NCBI GenBank assembly: GCA_965220095.1
Contig: CBDCPD010000003.1
Span: forward strand, 248,001-312,000
From: Bin87 sp965220095
GTDB taxonomy: Bacteria > Chloroflexota > Dehalococcoidia > Lucifugimonadales > UBA3495
DNA length: 64,000 nt
Direction: 5' to 3'
Made by a program: the position numbers and the translations under genes. Within the stretch, counting starts at the first letter, position 1. Every line of letters begins with the position of its first letter. Below are positions 28,970 to 37,385 of this stretch, piece after piece. Under the pieces are notes generated by a model. The model had not been told where the DNA came from, made no database searches, and worked only from the letters and a program-made list of their open reading frames with translations.

Positions 28970-31027
28970 ATGCTGAATCGTGACCGCTATGACGAATTTC
29001 CGCTGGACCCCATCCAACTCAGAGTCGCCCGGGATGTTCACGGGCAGACAATCGTTGATGGCGGACCGGGTACGGGCAAAACGCACGTCGGTGTCGCGCA
29101 TGTAGCAGGGCTGCTGGCGAGCGGCATCCCGCCCGACCAAGCCTCCTGTTTGACAGTCAGCCGAGCAGCTGCGGCCGACCTTCATGATCGGCTCGGCAGA
29201 CATGACCAGGTCGGAGCAGTGTTGGACGAAATCTTCGTGGGTACGGTAGACCAATTCGCCAATCTCTTGCTACGCCGATTCGGCGCAAATGAGTTGGGAC
29301 TATCTCCCCATTACAGCATCTGGGACCGGCGTCAGGCAGAGGATGCGGCCGCGCTGGCCATCCGTGCCACCGGTGCAGACGAGGCGCTCAGGCAACAGCT
29401 GCGTCGGGCCCTGAATTGGCATTGGACCGGGAAACGACGCCCGAGTGGCGACCCCGATCTGCCCGCCAGGGACGCCGCTTGGCCTGACATCGTCAGGGCG
29501 TATGACCGAGAAAAGCACCGACAGAACGCCCTGGACGTGGAGGACCTGGCCGTTCTTGCGGTGCGCTGGTTGAGATGGATACAGAAGCCTCTGGCCGGTG
29601 CGGACCTGGCGGATCAAACCGCGCACCGGCTGGAGTTGATCAGAAAGGAACTGAACGCCTGGGTACTCAACCGGTGCCGTCACCTTTTGGTGGACCAGGC
29701 TGAGGATCTGAACCCTCGCCAGGCCGAGATGGTGGAGTTGCTGGTGAACCGGGAAGGGTCGTGGTTGATCGCCATCGATGCCAATCAGACGACGGGCGAT
29801 CCCCAATTCGATTGGGTGGCCCGATCCTGGCGGTGGCGGCTCGGTCAGGTCACACCGCACAAGCTCACGGTGAGCCATTGTGGAACGCAACCGCTCTCCG
29901 AACTGGCGAATGCGTTGAAGGAGAACTCCGCACTGACCGGCCTGGTAGCCGATAGGCAACGCCCCCATCTGGCCGATGGTCCGATGCCCAGGCTGGTGGA
30001 GGTGTCCGGTTCCAAGCACGCGGTGATCCGCAGTTGCCTCGACGATGTGCAGCGTGTACACGACGAAGGCGTCGACTGGGAAAACATCGTCGTGGTACAT
30101 CGCAGCCCATCTGCCCTCCGGGCAATGAAGACTTCTCTGCTTCACCGGAACATACCCTACCGCGCCTTGGAGGAGGGGCGATTCCAGCGTCCCACCGACG
30201 CCCGCTGGATCGTCGCCATACTGACCGCAGCATTGAACCCGCACGACCTGGCCGCAGTGCGCGTTGCGGCCGCCTCGGGTCATCCGAACCGGAGGCGAGA
30301 ACTACGGGACGGTATGGCCGCGGAGCTTCTGAAAGCCGCCCGGGCGCAGAACATCAACCTGATTGACGCCGCAGGAAAGGTGATGGCAAATGCGAATGCC
30401 ACAGACCGGGATGACCTCATCCAGCTGGTTGCGCATTGGCGAATGGTCAACAGGTGGCTGAACGACGATCAATTTAGCCTGATCGATCTGTTGGAGCGCG
30501 CAACGATGTTGGTTCGTCCGTCACACGTCGTCAGCGATGAGGATGACGAGGCGGAGACGAAGTGGTTATTGGACAGACAATTTGATATGCCGCTCCTTCA
30601 GGGCGAAAGCCTCCGGGACCACCTGCGGCGGTTCCTGGATGGGGTATCACCCGCGTTGGGGCAGGTGGGCGAGTACCACGCCGAACCGGCACTCACCCTC
30701 AGCACCATGCGCGCCGCCAAGGGAAGGCAGTGGCCGGTAGTCATGATCCTGGACGTCAGCGACAGCGCCATACAGGGTAAAGCCGACGGCGACCGTCTGA
30801 AGCGGGAGGAGCGGCTGCTTTTCACCGCGATCACCCGAGCCACTGAACAGCTGTTCCTGTACCTCCAGGCCGACACGGGCCAGGGCAACGCTCCCACACT
30901 CTCGCGGTTTCTGGAACCGGTCCGGCACCTGCTGACCCATGATCCGGCGGATGTTCAGGTACCACTCCGGTCGGTTGAGGGGACGCCGACCCACGCTGAA
31001 AATGGGAGCGTGGCTGATGAACATTGA
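28970..31027 (+). CDS. Divergent UvrD-like helicase with altered Walker B
   Basis: I take ATG 28970 (GGAGG 11 bases upstream) rather than GTG 28952. Walker A is GGPGTGKT (31-38) and motif Ia is LTVSRAAAADL. Motif II reads VDQAED (241-246) where SF1A helicases have VDEAQD, so the catalytic Glu and the Gln have changed places. Motif III is weak (AIDANQTT). Motifs V (LSTMRAAKGRQWPVV) and VI (FTAITRATEQLFLY) are present. ATP hydrolysis may be impaired or use the shifted Glu. It is divergently paired with the NERD-helicase row, and such a pair could act as a complex. Confidence 0.75.
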   Translation: MLNRDRYDEFPLDPIQLRVARDVHGQTIVDGGPGTGKTHVGVAHVAGLLASGIPPDQASCLTVSRAAAADLHDRLGRHDQVGAVLDEIFVGTVDQFANLLLRRFGANELGLSPHYSIWDRRQAEDAAALAIRATGADEALRQQLRRALNWHWTGKRRPSGDPDLPARDAAWPDIVRAYDREKHRQNALDVEDLAVLAVRWLRWIQKPLAGADLADQTAHRLELIRKELNAWVLNRCRHLLVDQAEDLNPRQAEMVELLVNREGSWLIAIDANQTTGDPQFDWVARSWRWRLGQVTPHKLTVSHCGTQPLSELANALKENSALTGLVADRQRPHLADGPMPRLVEVSGSKHAVIRSCLDDVQRVHDEGVDWENIVVVHRSPSALRAMKTSLLHRNIPYRALEEGRFQRPTDARWIVAILTAALNPHDLAAVRVAAASGHPNRRRELRDGMAAELLKAARAQNINLIDAAGKVMANANATDRDDLIQLVAHWRMVNRWLNDDQFSLIDLLERATMLVRPSHVVSDEDDEAETKWLLDRQFDMPLLQGESLRDHLRRFLDGVSPALGQVGEYHAEPALTLSTMRAAKGRQWPVVMILDVSDSAIQGKADGDRLKREERLLFTAITRATEQLFLYLQADTGQGNAPTLSRFLEPVRHLLTHDPADVQVPLRSVEGTPTHAENGSVADEH

Positions 31028-31329
31028 TATTTGCGCGACGGTACGAAAAAAGGGCTGTCTGCCGCACGCATATGTGAACCTGGAGTGTAAACGGCGATTG
31101 AGCACTGCTAGTCCCATAAATCCAGCAGTTGCCAGCACGGGCATGTGTAGCGCGGGTGTAAACCGGTGCGCGCCCCGCGCAAGGCAGGGGGGCAACCCCT
31201 TGATGTTGGTAGGAATCAGCACGGTGGTGGGTACTTTTGCTGTACGCCCACTGCGGGGTGCGTAACGACGGTCCGGCACGGTCGGTCGAGGCGATCGCGA
31301 CCACCGTAAAGACCAATAGGAGGGTGCAG
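31028..31329. other. Intergenic, nothing recognised
   Basis: About 300 bases between two plus-strand genes. It contains GC-rich inverted stretches (GCGCGCCCCGCGC near 31169) and the ribosome site AGGAGGG (31318-31324) of the next gene. No promoter is obvious. Confidence 0.35.
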
Positions 31330-33414
31330 ATGGTTATCCAAAATAGTCTGTTGGAGGGGATGACGAAGGGAGAGTGGGAAAGCGCCCGCTCTCTCATCCG
31401 GATGCCCCTGTGCGGGGGTGAAGACCAGGCCCGGTTGCAGGGTCGCAATCCTTCGGGCGTTCATGCCAGCTTGCGCGGGCTCCGTAAACGTGGCGTCATT
31501 ACGTCGGTGCGATTGGGATGCCTGCGCCCACAGACCGATCGGTCATTCTTAGCCTACGAGGGCCAGCGACAACTCGACCCAACTTTCGCCTCATGGCACC
31601 AGCCGGCGTATCTGAATCGGCTGCTGGAGAGGCTGCCCTCGGTGGAGCACCTCTACCCGGCCGCTGCCGGCGTGACCGACCTGGGAGCGTTCCGCGATTG
31701 GCAGTGGGTGGATGCCGTCAGTTTTGACGCGGCGGTTCGGTACGAACAGGGTTGGGCGGTCTTTTTCTGGGTGGGCCCGCTGCGAGTTGAGTCGCGCTTC
31801 GCCGAACGGCTGGTAGACCTGGGTGAGGATTTGGAAGACTTGGCCGTGGGTAATGCGCGGCCCCGCCCCAGCCTGCTCTGCTGTGTCGTCTATGACCGAT
31901 TCCAGGTTGAGATGGTCCTCGGGGTAACGCGCCGGTTGGGGATGCAAGATTGGGTACGCATCTGGTGCATCGGCGACGACTCTTGGCACGGCGCAGATGG
32001 TCATCTGATTGGCCGCGGCTGGATACGTCAACCCGCTTATCGTCGGAACGTAACCACGGAAGCGTGGGTACAGCGGCGACGACGTTCCCTGTGGTCGTGG
32101 GAAAGCAACCTGGACCTGGCTCAGAATTTGGCTTGGGTGTTGCCGGCCATAAAGAAGGCCCCACACAGCGGTGCGATTGTGAGAGCGGTCAGATGCACGA
32201 TCACAACCATCGCGGTGGCCACGAAAGCGAGACAAGCGGCCCGGGAAACTCAGGAGGCTGCTGAGGCAAGCACCGCGGCGGCCTCAAAGGCCGAAGACGC
32301 AGCCCGGATAGCGGCGGCAACGGCTCGGATAGCGGCGGAGGCGGCCGAGAAGCACATCGCGGCGCCTAAAGCGAAGAAAGCGGATCGGAAAGCGGCAGCA
32401 GCAATCGAGAGGAAAACCGCGGCGGCCAGGAAAGCGGACGATGCTGCAAGCAAAGCGGCGGAGGCGGTCGAGACGAAAACCGCGGCGGCCGCGAAGCCCG
32501 AAGAAGCTGCGAGGATAGCGGTGGAAGTTGCCGAAAGAGCGGCAGACGCCTTTGACCATTTGCGGGCGATGGTGTCCCAATGGGTCAGCGACCACTGTGA
32601 GTGTGTCGAGACGGGAAACAGGGCTCGGTCGACGACGTGCGCCGTCCATGAGGCAGCCTCGATTATCGATCGGGCCGCCGCGCACGTTGACAACCCGATG
32701 GGAACACAGGACATGGTCCGGCTCCTATACGCAGTTTCCGAATGGCCGGCCATGACCGTCGCCATGGCGCGGGCGCTGCTGCGCGAAAAGCCTCACGGAA
32801 GGCGAGCGCAGCGGGTGTTGATGCGCCTGACCGACTTGGGATTGCTGGTCAGATGGAAAACCGGGCAGGTGTACCGCTACCGGGTGACCAAGTCCGGTAT
32901 GAGGATCGTGACGGCTTTTGACCGGGCAGCGCCGCACGTCCTGTGGAAGCGCATCCAGATGGGCCGGTGGAGCCGCCTGGGCAAGTTCACGACCCATGAG
33001 TACGGAGTCGTGGACCTGATGACGCAGTTCGCGATCGCCCGCTACCCGGTGGCCAACGGTTGGCGCGAGTGGGATGACATGGGGGAATATGGGGGCATCG
33101 CGCCCGACGCTGTGGTCTTCCTGCCATCCGGGCCCTTCGGGCCGGGTTGGTATTACGTTGAGTATGAACGGAGCAAAACCAGTCCGGAGGAGTTAGCCAG
33201 GAAACTCAAGGGGTTCGACTCGCCGCGGCGGAAAAATGACTGGCCAGTGCTCATGGTCTGCGCCAGCGACCAGGCCGAGCGCAACGTACAACAATGGGCG
33301 ACTGATAACGGAGTGCAGATCGTCACCACCACCATCGCCCGACTGAATAAGCACGGGGCAGTAGGAAATGAGAAGTGCTGGCGCGCATGGGGCCGGCCGG
33401 TGCAGCTGGGATGA
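31330..33414 (+). CDS. Replic_Relax-like protein with two winged helices and an Ala-rich coiled coil
   Basis: ATG 31330 has AGGAGGG with a 5-7 base gap. The N-terminus holds a winged helix (WESARSLIRMPLCGGEDQARLQGRNPSGVHASLRGLRKRGVI). Residues about 297-417 are an Ala/Glu/Lys-rich coiled coil of heptad-like repeats. A second winged helix (AMARALLREKPHGRRAQRVLMRLTDLGLLV) and a C-terminal fold (GGIAPDAVVFLP ... YYVEYERSKTSPEELARKLKGF) resemble the replication-relaxation family found on plasmids and conjugative elements. The D ... E-x-E pattern of the last part may be nuclease-like. The two lobes look like a duplication around the coil. I infer a DNA-binding protein of a mobile element. Confidence 0.6.
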   Translation: MVIQNSLLEGMTKGEWESARSLIRMPLCGGEDQARLQGRNPSGVHASLRGLRKRGVITSVRLGCLRPQTDRSFLAYEGQRQLDPTFASWHQPAYLNRLLERLPSVEHLYPAAAGVTDLGAFRDWQWVDAVSFDAAVRYEQGWAVFFWVGPLRVESRFAERLVDLGEDLEDLAVGNARPRPSLLCCVVYDRFQVEMVLGVTRRLGMQDWVRIWCIGDDSWHGADGHLIGRGWIRQPAYRRNVTTEAWVQRRRRSLWSWESNLDLAQNLAWVLPAIKKAPHSGAIVRAVRCTITTIAVATKARQAARETQEAAEASTAAASKAEDAARIAAATARIAAEAAEKHIAAPKAKKADRKAAAAIERKTAAARKADDAASKAAEAVETKTAAAAKPEEAARIAVEVAERAADAFDHLRAMVSQWVSDHCECVETGNRARSTTCAVHEAASIIDRAAAHVDNPMGTQDMVRLLYAVSEWPAMTVAMARALLREKPHGRRAQRVLMRLTDLGLLVRWKTGQVYRYRVTKSGMRIVTAFDRAAPHVLWKRIQMGRWSRLGKFTTHEYGVVDLMTQFAIARYPVANGWREWDDMGEYGGIAPDAVVFLPSGPFGPGWYYVEYERSKTSPEELARKLKGFDSPRRKNDWPVLMVCASDQAERNVQQWATDNGVQIVTTTIARLNKHGAVGNEKCWRAWGRPVQLG
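32222..32580 (+). repeat. Ala-rich coding repeats
   Basis: Within the preceding gene, units such as AAGCGG and ACCGCGGCGGCC recur and encode KAAEAAE-like heptads. Repeats like this expand and contract easily, so length may vary between strains. Confidence 0.55.
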
Positions 33415-33445
33415 CAGGGCTTCAATGGAACAGGAGCAAATTCAT

Positions 33446-34216
33446 ATGGCGACGCCACACGACGGCGCCCAGCGCCATGAACTGCTACGGCGGCTGGTAG
33501 CTTATGAAGGCCGGGCGCAGGTCCTGAGAACCTTTTCGCTGACCGACGAGCAGCTGGCGGCACTTCTGGACGGCGGACCCTGGGACGAAGAGGTCTGGCG
33601 GAAGTTCCAGCGCGCCTGGGAACCGTATGCAGATTTCGACACCGCTGCCGTCATCGACGAGGTCGGCACGGCCGCCGCAGGCGATGGCGACTACGTCGGT
33701 GAAGATGGTGGTCTGGGCGTCGCGGCGCCCGACGATGTCGCACCGGGCGAGGCAGAACCTGCCGAGGCGTTGGCGGCAACTGAGGAAGATGCCAAGCGGA
33801 AGAGAACGCGCGCTCGTCTTGTCAAAGCCAGGTTGATCATACTGGCTGCGCTTTATGCAGAGCACCTCCGCCGTCACGAGAAACTGGCTGCGTTCAGGCA
33901 CCTGCTGCTGATTGAGTCCGTTTTGATAGAAGGTTTTGGCGAGACACTGCCGGTCTTGGGCGAGGTCTGGGGCGCGGACCGGCTCCAATCGGAGATCGAG
34001 AAGCGACAAAGGCTGACGCTTACGGCAGCGCGGGCACAGAGCCGAATGCAAAGCGGACTCCGCGGTTTGGCCAACTGGGCAATGGGACGCAGCAAGACCG
34101 CCGAGGCGGACCTGCACCGCATTCTGGAGACCATCGAGAGGAACCCGGCCGCGTTCATGGGGATGAACAGCGACCCGCGCGTAGTGTCCGGCGCGTACCT
34201 CCGCGGGGACTGGTAA
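33446..34216 (+). CDS. Hypothetical helical protein
   Basis: ATG 33446 has AGGAG 9 bases upstream; ATG 33425 is an alternative. The 256 residues have an N-terminal helical part (HELLRRLVAYEGRAQVLRTFSLTDEQLAALLDGG), an acidic middle (GDGDYVGEDGGLG ... EAEPAEALAATEEDAKRKR) and a long helical C-terminus (LVKARLIILAALYAEHLRRHEKLAAF). No catalytic motif or membrane segment is certain. It follows the Replic_Relax-like gene by 31 bases and probably shares its transcript. Confidence 0.55.
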   Translation: MATPHDGAQRHELLRRLVAYEGRAQVLRTFSLTDEQLAALLDGGPWDEEVWRKFQRAWEPYADFDTAAVIDEVGTAAAGDGDYVGEDGGLGVAAPDDVAPGEAEPAEALAATEEDAKRKRTRARLVKARLIILAALYAEHLRRHEKLAAFRHLLLIESVLIEGFGETLPVLGEVWGADRLQSEIEKRQRLTLTAARAQSRMQSGLRGLANWAMGRSKTAEADLHRILETIERNPAAFMGMNSDPRVVSGAYLRGDW

Positions 34217-34512
34217 CTGACCTGGCAACGCGGCCGACAAAACGGTTGGCGGGCAGTCAGGGATATGCTCGACCGAGCAGCAAACCGGCGGAGCCGACGA
34301 TGAACAAGACCTGTCTTCCAATCGGCGCTGTCCGGGTCACTGTTGAAAACGTGCGTGCCAGACTCGACCCAGAGACCTGGAAAACAGCCATCTACATCCC
34401 GAGCTCGCAAACATCCAAGATTTATTGCGGACCATCAACGACGCTTTTGGAGTAGCAAGCTCATAGATCGGCAATGAACGGGCGGCACGCCCTAGCCTCC
34501 GTCGCCTCCAAT
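34217..34512. other. Intergenic with a possible small broken gene
   Basis: A plus-strand frame from ATG 34300 (NKTCLPIGAVRVTVENVRARLDPETWK) loses coding character near 34383, where the neighbouring frame continues with HPELANIQDLLRTINDAFGVASS to a stop near 34466. It may be a frameshifted small gene. Nothing else is seen. Confidence 0.3.
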
Positions 34513-34541
34513 AAAAAAGCCCCCCGCTGGCGCGGAGGGGC
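34513..34541 (-). terminator. Rho-independent terminator reading leftward
   Basis: On the minus strand GCCCC(T)CCGC ... GCGGGGGGC forms a 9-bp stem with one bulge and a 4-base loop, followed by TTTTTT (A-run at 34513-34518). It lies just downstream, in minus-strand sense, of the CRISPR-like repeats and would end their transcript. Confidence 0.65.
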
Positions 34542-34552
34542 GTCACCTTAGG

Positions 34553-34684
34553 AATATCCCTGCGTACGCGGGGCAACTCGTTCCAGTGAAAGAACGTGTC
34601 GTACTATCTCGAAATATCCCTGCGGGTGCGGGGCTGACGGCATACTTGCAGACACGATTGGTGTATCCCTGCGTACGCAGGGCC
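34553..34684 (-). CRISPR. Degenerate three-copy CRISPR-like (type I-E-like) repeat cluster
   Basis: On the minus strand three copies read GCCCCGCGTACGCAGGGAT, GCCCCGCACCCGCAGGGAT and GCCCTGCGTACGCAGGGAT (plus-strand positions about 34553-34575, 34613-34635 and 34662-34684). The hairpin CCCCGC...GCAGGG followed by GGATA resembles type I-E repeats. Steps are 60 and 49 bases; the first is the expected I-E period and the second is not. No cas gene is present. It could be a worn array or another hairpin family. Confidence 0.4.
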
Positions 34685-34703
34685 AAAATGAATGCTTCTA
34701 TTT

Positions 34704-34732
34704 AGGTTAACCCAATAGGCGGGGTTTGTCAA
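34704..34732 (-). promoter_or_regulatory. Sigma70-like promoter facing the repeat cluster
   Basis: On the minus strand TTGACA (34732-34727) is followed after exactly 17 bases by TAACCT (34709-34704). It points at the three repeats and the leftward terminator, with the start expected about 20 bases before the first repeat, like a CRISPR leader. Confidence 0.5.
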
Positions 34733-35189
34733 CTCCGCAACCATGCGCCGCTGCCCCTGGTTTAGGGCCACGGGCCGCGCCAACCTAGCCAGTTCAGTGC
34801 TGGCAAGAGCTTGGTTCAGTCAGCGCTAAACCACTCCATTTGGGCTCTGCCCAACACGCCGCTCCCAAACATCAGCTTTGTTGTGAACCTTTGGGGGTCT
34901 TAACTCCACGTCCCGCATATCGACACCACAATAACTGTTGATACCCGGGTTCGCCTAAATGGTCAGTACGTTGGGCGGTCATAATGGATGTTGGGCGAAC
35001 CAACGCGAGTACGGACCCAGAAGCGCAGGAGCACTCTCTTGCTTATGCACGCTGCCACGACACGCCTCTATCAGTGGATTGGGGCTTAGGATGCGTGGGA
35101 CGCGCTCATCTACTCGCTTTCATCATCCGTCTTCGTGAAAATGTCGTGGGTTCAAATTGAGGCGGATGGCGATTTCATCAAGGGGACTG
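34733..35189. other. Gene-free region with dispersed repeat fragments
   Basis: 34936-34970 (TGTTGATACCCGGGTTCGCC ... GGTCAGTACG) is a diverged copy of a repeat also found at 54821, 56635 and 60258. 35020-35085 resembles 9345-9412, probably an IS1380-type end. No gene is seen. Confidence 0.4.
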
Positions 35190-35525
35190 GCGACCGCTCG
35201 GAAAAGGCAAACGGGGCTGCTCGCCCGCTACATTTTCTCTCCCCCTCGCAGCCACTCGATTGTGCCCGGCGATTGTGTCGGTAGTAGTAGATGTCGCCGG
35301 CCTCCTCCGGCAGCGTGTCGAGTTGATGCTGAGTTGGGAATGGTCCCACCTTGGCGTTTCTCTCTCGACCGGTGGTCCTCGCCCAGCAGTTCGCACCATT
35401 CCCCGAAGCTCTTGTTGGAGGTGACGATGGTGCTGTCGCGCTCGTAGCAGGCCGAGCCCAGGGTGAAGGAGGCGGTGGCCGAATTCGTCCACGACCAGGG
35501 CCTTGGGCGCGAGGCGCGACTTCCG
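35190..35525 (-). pseudogene. istB C-terminal remnant
   Basis: The minus strand reads FTLGSACYERDSTIVTSNKSFGEWCELLGE, then an internal deletion leads to REKRQGGTIPNSASTRHAAGGG, with ALVVDEFGH in a neighbouring frame. It is the same IstB type as at 22.5-23.5 kb and 48.4 kb. It runs up to the start of the MFS gene on the other strand. Confidence 0.6.
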
Positions 35526-35536
35526 TGGCGGCTACA

Positions 35537-36754
35537 ATGGCGGGCATGTCGCCGTTCATCCGGCATCCCGACGTCAAGCTGGGCCTTCTTCTGGCGGTGG
35601 CTGCCCTGCTCCTGGATATGGGCTCCTCGGGCGCTTCCTGGACTGGATTTGTTTTCGGCCGGCTCCGCCTCTCGACGATGCCCCACGGTTGGCTCGGCAC
35701 TGCGGATGGTCTCGGGAGTTTGTTCGTGGTGCTGGCAGCCGTCTGGGTGGACCGCCGCCCTCCTCATGGAATGATGGCGGCCGGCGCCGGCATCCTGGCC
35801 CTTGGGCTCGTCCTGGCAACTCTCTCCGGAAGCTTCGGGCCGGTCGTCGCTGGTTTATTCCTGGTCGGAGCTGGAGGGTCCGCCTTCGCCTCCCTGATCT
35901 TCTACTCAATTGTCGTCAAGGGCTACGTCCGATACAAGGGCACGCTCATCGGCGTCCTCGGCCTGGTGTTCGGGGCTAATTTGGGAGCCGGAGTAATTCG
36001 CAACTGGGACTTTGGCATCCCCATCGGGTGGTTCGCGCTCGTGCTGGCCCTGACCGGCGGGATATTCCTCTACATATTCCTCCCCCGGTGGTTCAAAGGC
36101 AACTATCAGCCAACCCCGACGCTCCGGGAGACCATCGCGCTTCCCGGTGTCAAAGTCCGCTTCGCCTCGGGCGCTGTCGTCCACCTGGCGGCGGCGGCGA
36201 TCATCGCGGCGGGCTCGACCCATCTTCGGTGGGTTACGGCGGCGGCGAAAGTGGCGGTTGGCGCCGACTATGATGCGTGGTACCAGGCACTGGCCCTGGC
36301 TGGGGGTATCGGCGCTCTGGTTTGGGGCGCAGCGGCCGATTTCTTTCCAGTGCGCTGGCTGCTCATCGCCCTGGCGGCGCTTTCTCTGCCGGCCACGGCA
36401 TGGGTTTGGCTGTCTGATGACCCGGTAGGAGGCGCGCTGCTCCTGTCGCTGGTTCGGGGCGGCCTGATCAGCCTCCCCTGGGTGTTGACGGCGCACCTTC
36501 TGCCCAAGAGGCATTTCGGAAAGTTCGCTCTCGCCATCACCCTGCTGGGTGTGTTGGGCAGTTCGTTGGGCACCCTCTACCAGGGTGCGGCAATGGTTGT
36601 TTGGGGAGCGGGGTCGTTCATCTGGATCGCCCTCATTGAAAGCATTGCGCTGGCGGCGGCGGTGGTCGCGTGGCAGCCGACTGATGGAGGGATTGGCAGC
36701 CGGATACGGTGGTGGAACAAGCCTCCGAGGTGCCAAGACCAGAGGCTACAATGA
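35537..36754 (+). CDS. Major facilitator superfamily transporter
   Basis: The 405 residues have about 11-12 hydrophobic segments in two halves. They include LGLLLAVAALLLDMGSSGA, GLGSLFVVLAAVWVDRRPPHG (an MFS motif A-like turn), MMAAGAGILALGLVLATL and, in the second half, ALAGGIGALVWGAAADFFPVRWLLIALAAL with another DxxPxRW turn. It would be a secondary transporter of an unknown small molecule in the inner membrane. I prefer ATG 35537 or 35546, because upstream codons in this frame are the antisense of an istB remnant. Confidence 0.75.
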   Translation: MAGMSPFIRHPDVKLGLLLAVAALLLDMGSSGASWTGFVFGRLRLSTMPHGWLGTADGLGSLFVVLAAVWVDRRPPHGMMAAGAGILALGLVLATLSGSFGPVVAGLFLVGAGGSAFASLIFYSIVVKGYVRYKGTLIGVLGLVFGANLGAGVIRNWDFGIPIGWFALVLALTGGIFLYIFLPRWFKGNYQPTPTLRETIALPGVKVRFASGAVVHLAAAAIIAAGSTHLRWVTAAAKVAVGADYDAWYQALALAGGIGALVWGAAADFFPVRWLLIALAALSLPATAWVWLSDDPVGGALLLSLVRGGLISLPWVLTAHLLPKRHFGKFALAITLLGVLGSSLGTLYQGAAMVVWGAGSFIWIALIESIALAAAVVAWQPTDGGIGSRIRWWNKPPRCQDQRLQ

Positions 36755-36944
36755 GACGGCCGAGAGCAAGAATGGTTACCGGATAGACGGGCGATGGGCA
36801 ACACCGATGGCCAAGCCCGACCGTGGCATGCCTGCGGCAGCAGCGCGGTATCCCGACCGGACATACCACTATGAAGCGTATCTATCAGATTGGTGTCCTC
36901 GGCTCGCCTGATGCTCATACCGAGGCAATGGACTGGCTACAGCG
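36755..36944. other. Short intergenic region
   Basis: 190 bases without a recognisable gene or site between the MFS gene and the small membrane protein. Confidence 0.3.
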
Positions 36945-37385
36945 ATGATGTTCACTCTATGCGCGGTCAATGAGATCAAGCAACTGGCGTTTTTCTCCCT
37001 TTTCGCCATCGCGCTGCTCACCGGCCCGGCGACTGGGTTGGCAGTCTGTTGGTCACGCGACTGGGTCCAGAAACTGAGAGGCGTGGTAGTTGGTTCCGCT
37101 GTGGGGGCGTTGGCGGTGGTGGCCTTGGCCTTTATGGTTGACGCCACGGGCAGGGACCTGGCACCAGTGTCCGGCGAAATCAACCGGTATACAATTCCCT
37201 GCGGGCCGCCGGACCTGTCCGGTAATGCCACCCTGGGTTGGGCCATGCTGTACGTGGTGAAGGTGGCGGCGATCATTCTGACCACGAAATTCGCCGCTAC
37301 CTCCCTGTTGTCCTTCAGCTCAATGGCTGTGCAGTTCGCGATGCGGTTTAAACGGAACCCGCGCCAGGGGGACAGTCCGGAATGA
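36945..37385 (+). CDS. Small membrane protein ahead of the serpin gene
   Basis: 146 residues with three predicted membrane segments (QLAFFSLFAIALLTGPATGLAV, GVVVGSAVGALAVVALAFMV, GWAMLYVVKVAAIILTT) and a basic C-terminal tail. The family is not recognised. Its stop overlaps the ATG of the serpin by four bases (ATGA), so the two are translated together. The start may be ATG 36945 or 36948. Confidence 0.6.
   Translation: MMFTLCAVNEIKQLAFFSLFAIALLTGPATGLAVCWSRDWVQKLRGVVVGSAVGALAVVALAFMVDATGRDLAPVSGEINRYTIPCGPPDLSGNATLGWAMLYVVKVAAIILTTKFAATSLLSFSSMAVQFAMRFKRNPRQGDSPE

Noticed and set aside
34553..34684. Functional CRISPR array
   Set aside because: There are only three diverged repeats, unequal spacing and no cas genes in 64 kb; at most a relic.
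35351..35536. Longer N-terminus for the MFS transporter
   Set aside because: The upstream codons are the antisense of an istB remnant and contain no membrane segment or ribosome site.
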